Source of the DNA: Ailurus styani
Taxonomy: Eukaryota; Chordata; Mammalia; Carnivora; Ailuridae
NCBI GenBank assembly: GCA_002007465.1
Contig: LNAC01000339.1
Location: forward strand, 907,276 to 971,275
Direction of reading: 5' to 3'
DNA length: 64,000 bases
Position 1 is the first letter of the stretch, and the number at the start of each line of letters is the position of its first letter. Below the pieces are notes generated by a model. It ran no database searches and had not been told where the DNA came from. It was given only the letters and a program-made list of their open reading frames with translations. A program made the position numbers and the translations under genes. This document shows, piece by piece, positions 57,327 through 64,000 of this stretch.

Positions 57327-57588
57327 TTTTTAAAAGATTTTATTTATTTATTAGAGTGAGTGAGAGCATGAGCTGGGGGAGGGGCAGTTGGAGAGGGGGA
57401 AGCAGCTTCCAGTCTGAGTGCAGAGCCTGACAGGGGACTTGATGGGGCTTGATGGGGCTTGATGGGGCTTGATCCCAGGGCTTGATCCCAGGACTCGATT
57501 CAGGGCTCGATCCAAGGGCTCAATCCCGAAGCTCCAGGATCATGATCTGAGTTGAACGCAGACCCTTAACAGACTGAGCCACCCAGGC
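57327..57588 (-). mobile_element. Older CAN-SINE with internal tandem expansion
   Basis: TTTAAAAGATTTTATTTATTT to ACTGAGCCACCCAGGC. The body is lengthened by repeated GGGGCTTGAT and GGCT(T/C)GATCCCAGG-like units at 57433-57530, so it is about 260 bp rather than about 195. Confidence 0.9.
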
Positions 57589-59539
57589 AATTCAGAATTA
57601 ATGAGAGTCTCGCCAACCTTTGTATTTTAGACCAATCATCTCTCAGCCTGACAAATAGAACTATTTAAAATATATATACATTTCATCGTGTGGCCTCTAA
57701 TTTTCATAATGGCAGACTAATTATAGACCATATCATTGGGAAAACTTTTGGTGTCAACTAAAGGAAGTGAAAATACTTAACAGCAGTCCAAAGACTTTTA
57801 TATAAAAAAAAGGTAGTCATTACCAAAACCCACAATAAGAACACAAGAACAAAAAAATCCATCAGTTAAAATAGATAGTAGTAGGCATTGATTTCATAGT
57901 AAAATGATGGTAGCATGACTCTCTATGTGGAACTACTCAAAAGGGAAGCAAAACTGTTTCCTTACTTTTTCGATATTATGACATAAATAAGAAATAAAGA
58001 GAAAGAGAGAGAGTGAGACAGACTACAGTAGTTCCCTCCACGCAAAAGTTCCATATAACCAAATATGGTAGTGCAAATAGTACTTAGATGTTTGTGTAAA
58101 AGTATGGGAAGAATAAAGAAGCATACCTATATTTCTTAAGAAAGATGGAAGGGGCTTACATTTACTGGTAAATGGGTGTGACAGCACCAAACTTAAAATC
58201 CTGTGAAAGGTAGGATGATCAGATAGATGAATGGCAATAATTTAGAGCATCTGGTTTTCATTGCTTGGACTTATACCATATCATTGGCAGATGTCCCACA
58301 CTCTGAAGAAGTTAATAGAGGAGATGAGGGGCACAAAACTACATATAGTATTTTTACAAGCACATGTCTACTTAATATATAAAGATTGTACACCTCTATA
58401 GATTCATTTTCATGAACTTCCAAAAGTTCTGATTAATGGAGATAAACTATGTGCCTGTTTTTGGTTTAGTTTCTTCTTTTGTTGTCAGATTTCCTTATGA
58501 ACCTTATTTTTACGTTCCATGTCTACTGAGAGGTAGTCTACAGACACTTTGTTGGCATAGTTTGGAAATCCAGAGGCAAATGATATTTCCAGTGAATTTG
58601 TTCATTCACAGCAGCAATGTTGTGCCTCATTTACCTTTTCTGTGAAATATAGGTGGAAGAAAATATGAGTGGAAGAAACAAAGAGGATACAGTTGAGCAT
58701 GCATTAACATAACAGTTACTGACATTTTGACTGTTGAAGTCATGGGTGAAGTCTGTCTATACTGAGACTGGCCTCAGGGGCCAACATTCATGAATGCTCT
58801 GTCAGCGTCTTCTTATAGGATACTGATACTAGTGTGGGTTTGCTCCGAAAGAGTTAATTCTCACTTAGGTTTTCTGTGTATGACTCATATCTTAGGTTGA
58901 CTGTAAACTCTGATCTCAAGGGCCAGAAATATCTTACAGTCTTCTCATATTGTTGAAATTAGAATGCCTTTGTTTTAAATTTATCATTTGTTATGTTAAT
59001 GGGAGACAATGTTCATATTGTGATCAACTCTTCACAGAGAAGTTTACAGCAACTGAGGGATTAGAGACGTGTCCAGATATATATTGTTTGTCTTGCATAT
59101 ACCAAGGGGTATAGTTAGTTATCAGTGTTTCTTTTCTCCTTTTCTTCAGAAGAAACATTTTGTGTCAGAGTTTGTAACCATGTGTTAATGACTGCAAAAT
59201 AATGAAATTCAGGAATGGCAGCTCTATTTTTTTTTCTTTTGTGTGTATGTGCCATCTATTCCTTTGTTATAAGAGATTAGAAAGTGTTGAACAACTAGAA
59301 AGAAAATAATTGGAAATGAAATTAGAGTAAAATGAATAGAAAAAATTTCTAATCAGTTGATGAAAGCGTGTCACTTGCCATTGGGTCTTCTTTCAGTTTT
59401 AACATTGTGTCTTAATCTTCAAAATCTAATCTCTAAGACTGAGAAATCCAAAAATAAGAAAAACAGGAATATCACACACACAGTTCCAGAAAGTGGTCTG
59501 CAATAAAAGGTCTCAAATAAGCTTAAAACCTATGTTACC
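57589..59539. other. Intron, no recognisable feature
   Basis: Unique sequence over about 1.9 kb. A GAGAAAGAGAGAGAG run at 57999-58018. The ORF at 58436-58645 has no family resemblance. Confidence 0.55.
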
Positions 59540-59750
59540 GGGACACCTGGGTGGCTCAGTTGGTTAAGTGTCTGCCTTCAGCTCTGGTCATGATCTCGGG
59601 GTCCTGGGATTGAGTCCTGCATCGGGCCTCTTGCTCAGCGGGGAGTTTGCCTCTCTCTCTGCCTGCTACTCCCCCTGCTTATGCTTTCTCTCTCACTCAC
59701 CCTCTCTCTCTCTCTCTCTGGCAAATAAATAAATAAAATATTTTTTTAAA
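59540..59750 (+). mobile_element. CAN-SINE (older subfamily)
   Basis: GGGACACCTGGGTGGCTCAGT, CTCTGGTCATGATCTCGGGGT, CT-rich block and AAATAAATAAATAAAATATT tail. Target duplication not clear. Confidence 0.93.
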
Positions 59751-59832
59751 AACTGTGATTACTATACTCCCCTCTAAAATATACACATAGTAAATGTGTA
59801 CAAGATTCTCTAAGAGCGACTTTTCATCATAG

Positions 59833-60573
59833 CATCTGTGGTAGTCAGAATAATGGCCTCCCTGGGCGCCTGGGTGGCTCAGTGGGTTAAAGCCTCTGCT
59901 TTCGGCTCAGGTCATGATCTCAGGGTCCTGGGATCGAGGCCCGCATCGGGCTCTCTGCTCAGCAGGGAGCCTGCTTCCTCCTCTCCCTGTCTCTCTGCCT
60001 GCCTCTCTGCCTACTTGTAATCTCTCTCTCTGTGTCAAATAAATAAATAAAATCTTTAAAAAAAAAAAAAAAGAATAATGGCCTCCAAACATGTTCATGT
60101 CCTAATCCGGGCAGCATGTAAATAGTAATTAGACTTGAATATAAAATTAATGTTGCTTATTACTGAGTTTTAAATAGAGAGATTATCCTAGCTTATCTGG
60201 GTAAGTTCATTGTAATCACAAATGTCCATATAAGTGGAAGAGAAGGATAGAAAAAACAGATCATAATGATGTGATGTGAAGACTGACTTAGCTTTGAAGA
60301 CGAAGGAAGGAGCCATCAACCACTGAATGTGAGCAACCTTTAGAATTTGGGAAAGAAAAAAAAAACACAAAGCAAACAAACAAACAAAAAACAAGGAAAA
60401 GTATCACTTCTTGAACATTCAGAAAGGAATGCAGACCTGCCTACACCTTGACTTTAGCTCCATAGTGCCATTGTTGGATTTCTAACCTACAGCACTGTAA
60501 AATAAGTTTTTTGTTGTTTTAAGCCAGGAAGTTTCTGATAAATTGTTACAACAGCCATAAACAACTGATACAT
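59833..60573 (+). mobile_element. MaLR (MLT1-type) LTR, split by a CAN-SINE
   Basis: TCTGTGGTAGTCAGAATAATG, GTTCATGTCCTAATCCGGGCA, GATTATCCTAGCTTATCTGGG, AACCTACAGCACTGTAAAATA, and TTTTAAGCCAGGAAGTTTCTG then ACAACTGATACATG follow MLT1 from end to end; an A/CAAA-rich expansion lies at 60353-60400. Confidence 0.88.
59862..60071 (+). mobile_element. Young CAN-SINE inside a MaLR LTR
   Basis: GGGCGCCTGGGTGGCTCAGTG to AAATAAATAAAATCTTTAAA and a 14-A tail. A perfect 15-bp duplication AGAATAATGGCCTCC is at 59847-59861 and 60072-60086. Confidence 0.97.
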
Positions 60574-60574
60574 G

Positions 60575-60800
60575 ACTATCATACTATATGCCACACACTG
60601 TGCTAAGTGCTAATTATATTATATGTAATCAACCTCAAAGGCAATAAAATGTAAATACTATAATTACTCCTATTTTATGAATAAGGAAATTGGGGAAAGG
60701 AAACTCATGTAGCTTTGGAAAATTATACAAACTAACATAAATAAGAAATATCAGAGCCAGGGCTCAAATTAGAGACCAACTACAGAATTGGTGCTTTATA
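60575..60800 (-). repeat. MIR SINE
   Basis: CACACACTGTGCTAAGTGCTA, CCTATTTTATGAATAAGGAAA, AATATCAGAGCCAGGGCTCAA and GGTGCTTTATA match reverse-complement MIR. Confidence 0.8.
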
Positions 60801-60924
60801 TTTCTTATTGTTGGATTCAACTTTTCCAAACTTACTTAACACTGAACTTCTTCATTTCTCCCCAGTATACCTTTTTATTTTGGGAAACACCACTGTAAGT
60901 GGAAAGAGACTATATTTAAGAGAC

Positions 60925-61020
60925 AAAGATCCTAATTCCAAATTTAATATTAAGTATCCATATAACTTTGGCTAAGTAATCACATACTTCTTGGCCTCAA
61001 TCTCTTCCAGTATTAATGGC
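60925..61020 (+). repeat. MIR SINE fragment
   Basis: GATCCTAATTCCAAATTTAAT, ACTTTGGCTAAGTAATCAC and CTTGGCCTCAATCTCTTCCAG match the MIR core. Confidence 0.6.
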
Positions 61021-61069
61021 CCCAAAACACTCCTTGTTCTCATGGGACTTACAGTCCCTTCCTTGGCTT

Positions 61070-61310
61070 TATTTACACCTATAGTTTAAAGTATTTTGCA
61101 TCCATCAACTTATTTGCATTATTTACAATAATTCCCTGAGGATCAATGAATAGGTACATTATTCCTACTTTATAAATATGAAAAGTTGAAGTACAGGGAA
61201 ATTGAATTTCTTGCTCCAAATCAAAAAGATAGTAAATAACAGAGCCAGGTCTTAAGTGGTTGTCATCTGTCTCCTAACCAAAGCTCTATCCACTGTAATC
61301 CATTTAGTCA
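61070..61310 (-). repeat. MIR SINE
   Basis: AAGTATTTTGCATCCATCAAC, CCCTGAGGATCAATGAATAGG, GAAAAGTTGAAGTACAGGGAA, CAGAGCCAGGTCTTAAGTGG and CTAACCAAAGCTCTATCCACT are reverse-complement MIR end to end. Confidence 0.85.
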
Positions 61311-61749
61311 TATTTTAGTAAATATTGCAATACAAAATTCTTACCAAGTGCTTTACTTTCTACAACAATGTAAGAACTGATAAAATTATTATACTGCCAG
61401 CCATTATATACTTTAATCAAATCTATTGAAGAAATGTCACTAACAACATGCTGTCTTAGCTTTCCTTTGTAAAATGTTTAATATATTTACATTTGGAGAA
61501 TTTCAATAAAAGAAAGCCAATAGAATAATATTACTCTTACTAGGGTGGTGCCAATAGCTGGAATATTTTTTTTTAAACTCTACAGGATATTTTGACTAAA
61601 AGCCAAGGCTCTAGAATAGACTTAGACCTGATCATTTAACCTATTCTAGAAGCTTAGGACTTTGCCAAATAAACTGAATGTAACTTTGAATGTAATTTTA
61701 CTTATTAATCGACAAGAATGTAGGCAGAGCTGTGAAACAGAAATAGAAT
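61311..61749. other. Intron, no recognisable feature
   Basis: AT-rich unique sequence. Confidence 0.6.
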
Positions 61750-61960
61750 GGATTTTTAAGTGAAATTACCAAGATTTCAATTTCCACTCTACCGTGATTA
61801 GCATCATTTCCCTTTGTGAAAAAAAATTCAAGTTATATAATCAATCAGGGTCAGTTTAATCATCTGCAAAACGAGGATAATCAGGCCTGTCTTTGAGGGT
61901 TCTTCGTATCTAATAGGTATGTAAGTATTTCATTTCATTACCCACACACCTCTAAAATCG
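61750..61960 (+). repeat. MIR SINE fragment
   Basis: GGGTCAGTTTAATCATCTGCA, AAAACGAGGATAATCAGGCC, TTTGAGGGTTCTTCGTATC match the MIR core and after-core region. Confidence 0.65.
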
Positions 61961-62019
61961 GTTTGGACTAAGAACCTTTGCAAAGTATTCCAGTATTTAA
62001 ATGTTCACACTTCAATTGT

Positions 62020-62165
62020 AGTTGTTTGTTTGCCTGTTTATCCACTGGATTCTCAGTGTCTCGAAGGTTGAGATGATGTCTTATTTAAGGTTTATCATCA
62101 GCATCTAGTGTGTGGTCTGTCCTCCAAGAGACATTCATTAAATATTTGTTGAATGAATGAGAGTC
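62020..62165 (+). repeat. L2 LINE 3' end
   Basis: CTGTTTATCCACTGGATTCTC, AGGTTGAGATGATGTCTTATT, CATCTAGTGTGTGGTCTGTCC and AAATATTTGTTGAATGAATGA are the L2 3' terminus. Confidence 0.85.
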
Positions 62166-63599
62166 TTCACTGAATATTAATTGGCTGACTTAAAGTGCCT
62201 GACTTTGTGGAGTAATTTTAAAAATCAGCGATGAAGAGAAAAAACAGCTTAAAACAAAAAATAAGATGCCTTTTTCTCTTCCATCTGTCAATTTTAACTT
62301 TTTCCTTTTCTTTCTATAAGCATCCAATCATATGGTAGTCTCATTTGAATCTGTAACATATTTAAGTAAATCTCTATACTATTTATAGAGTCTATGCATA
62401 ACTGCAATTGATGACTTTGATTAAATATGTTTAACATTTCTGATTCAAAATTTGCTATCTTTTTGTGGTTAATAAATCTTTCAAACACCTCCTCAATATT
62501 AATATATTGATTCAGTATTCATAATGTTTGTGAAGTCTAATTTATTTTCCCTATCTGGCCAAGAGAGACTTACATTTAGAACTAACAAGATAAATCTTAT
62601 ACAGATTTGTGTAAAGTGGAACAAAATAAATATTCAAAAGACTTCTAAAATCACATAAAAACCCCTTTCCAGTTAAAACTGACAATTCATTACTCTTTTA
62701 AATTGTGGGTACTTGAGTGGGATGTCAGTTTTGGTTATAAAATTAACTCACTCTTGCCAGCCACTGTTATCATCTTGTCCTAGCTGAGAACAAAAAGTGC
62801 AAGATAGAAGAAATTTATTTTGAATTTAGAAGTGGTTTGGTGAGATTAACCAAACAATAACAAAGCAATCATGTTCAGCAAACACAAGGAACATTAAAAG
62901 GCTATGTTTTATTCCATGGTATATCTTTGAAGGAACATAAAATTGAACTTTCAGAATCATGCCCAGTAGAGAAACAGTCTTTCATTTTCAGTCTTATTTT
63001 GCCTCATTTTTGGACTACTTTATGAGAGAAAAACCATAAGCCATTTCAAATGGACTCCTGCCGATATGCCCTGCTATGTGGCAGCATGAAGTAATCCCTT
63101 CTCCAAAGCGTCGTCTCTGTGAATTGACCATTACATCTTTCATCTTTAGGATTTTGCCCACAGAGCACTGTAGCAAAGACTTAATTGTTTCAAATGCCTT
63201 ATAAGCAATCCAAAGGGAATTCTCCAAGTATCTCAGCAGCAAGAGTCCTTAAACTTCAACTAATACTATTGGGAATTCCATGTTTAAAAACCTGAGTGCT
63301 TTCAAATAATTTGCCTTATATCAATAGTGTTAAACTTTACCCTGTTTTAAAACTACACGTGTATTGAAGAAATAAAGAAAAATAAGTCATATCATTTTCT
63401 TAGACTTGAGAACAGAAGGAAATAGAAACAGTCCAAAAATTCTTTAGTGTGTACTTTGATAACAATAAATAACACAAATTAATTTGGAATAGAGAGGCAT
63501 AATGATTTAGATATTTCTCTAAGGAGTTAATAACTATGACAACTGATTACAAAAATTTAAAATGGGTTTTATACATGGAAGAATTTTTAGGCATCAAAC
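62166..63599. other. Intron, no recognisable feature
   Basis: Unique AT-rich sequence. The minus-strand ORF at 63015-63242 (75 codons) has no family resemblance. Confidence 0.55.
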
Positions 63600-63745
63600 T
63601 GAAATTAAAATAAGGGTCCAAAGACCCACTGGAGTTGAGTGATTTGATAAGTCACAAAGGTAGTAATGGAAGGAATCAAGTGGACCTAAATTTAAAATCT
63701 GTTTCTTTCCTAATTGGAGAACCTCTTAGAGCCTCCTTTCTTCAA
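63600..63745 (-). repeat. MIR SINE fragment
   Basis: The plus strand has GAGTGATTTGATAAGTCACA, then AAGGTAGTAATGGAAGGAATC, a decayed reverse-complement MIR. The last 250 bases of the window (63746-64000) hold nothing I recognise. Confidence 0.4.
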
Positions 63746-64000
63746 CCTTTTGAGGTGAGTTGTCTGTCTTCTGAGGAGGTCATATAGTCCTGAAGCATCT
63801 GACTGGGTTCCTGTCACACACAACGTATTGAACTCATGTTTGTTTCTTTCTCTTTCTGCTCTTCTCTTTGTCTGGAGTTCTTTCAACTATAGCACATTTG
63901 CTAGAATTAGTTCAGTGTTTGAATTAAAATTATCATAATTCAGACTTGTAACGTGGTTAAACTTTTAAAAGTGTTTGCATTAAATTAGGATGAAAGTTGT

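Larger units (their letters stand above)
38817..64000 (+). other. NEGR1: NEGR1 intron 2 (5' part)
   Basis: Everything downstream of the exon donor is inferred to be intron 2. No second Ig-domain exon (expected to begin with the rest of VPPKIYD) was found to the end of the window, so intron 2 is longer than 25 kb. Confidence 0.85.

Noticed and set aside
57433..57530. Short regular repeats considered as a CRISPR-like array
   Set aside because: Units are immediately adjacent, have no spacers, lie in a mammalian SINE and decay progressively. It is a minisatellite.
59220..59250. T-rich stretch as a polyadenylation or exon-acceptor signal
   Set aside because: No following AG with coding potential, and nothing in frame with NEGR1.
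1..64000. Search for tRNA, 5S, U6, U1, 7SL, Y RNA, or microRNA genes
   Set aside because: I saw no matching conserved blocks. The tRNA-like Pol III boxes are in CAN-SINE and MIR heads only.

Overview
The window is a stretch of mammalian nuclear DNA, almost certainly from a caniform carnivore and most probably a mustelid. It is AT-rich and has no prokaryotic gene structure. It carries about 25 copies of the carnivore tRNA-Lys-derived SINE (CAN-SINE / SINEC), recognised by the 5' head GGGCGCCTGGGTGGCTCAGT, a CT-rich block and an AAATAAATAAAATCTTTAAA tail. Many copies still have clear target-site duplications. The background is ordinary old mammalian interspersed sequence: MIR, L2, MaLR-type LTRs, one MER20 and one L1 3' end.

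Only one coding exon can be supported, at 38584-38816 on the plus strand. It is 233 bp, has a clean AG acceptor and a GTATGT donor, and encodes most of the first immunoglobulin domain of NEGR1 (neuronal growth regulator 1, Kilon), an IgLON-family GPI-anchored neural adhesion protein. By position in the protein it is exon 2. Bases 1-38583 are therefore the 3' part of intron 1, and 38817-64000 are the 5' part of intron 2. No other protein-coding gene, tRNA, rRNA, snRNA or processed pseudogene could be recognised. The other open reading frames lie in repeats or AT-rich intron and look like chance.

Layout: 1-9.5 kb has MIR, MaLR and L2 remnants, CAN-SINEs (one nested pair) and a MaLR LTR. 10.5-11.7 kb has three MIR copies in a row and then a MaLR LTR. 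12-15.8 kb is mostly unique. 15.8-32 kb is dense in CAN-SINEs and holds four of the five assembly-type duplications and the 124-base N gap. 32-43 kb is an 11-kb interval without CAN-SINEs and holds the exon. 43-64 kb is intron 2 with CAN-SINEs, an L1 3' end, a MER20 split by a LTR, and MaLR LTRs split by CAN-SINEs.

The points most worth a second look are: a juxtaposed acceptor/donor at 45316/45317 in intron 2 that looks like a recursive-splicing site; a 31-nt near-perfect palindrome at 33160-33190; a CG/CA alternating tract about 200 bp upstream of the exon; five single-N joins, each flanked by a near-identical duplication with one mismatch (assembly artefacts); and a 107-bp tandem duplication at 29.6 kb. 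I found no new defence, mobile or biosynthetic system. This is intronic DNA of a known neural gene.
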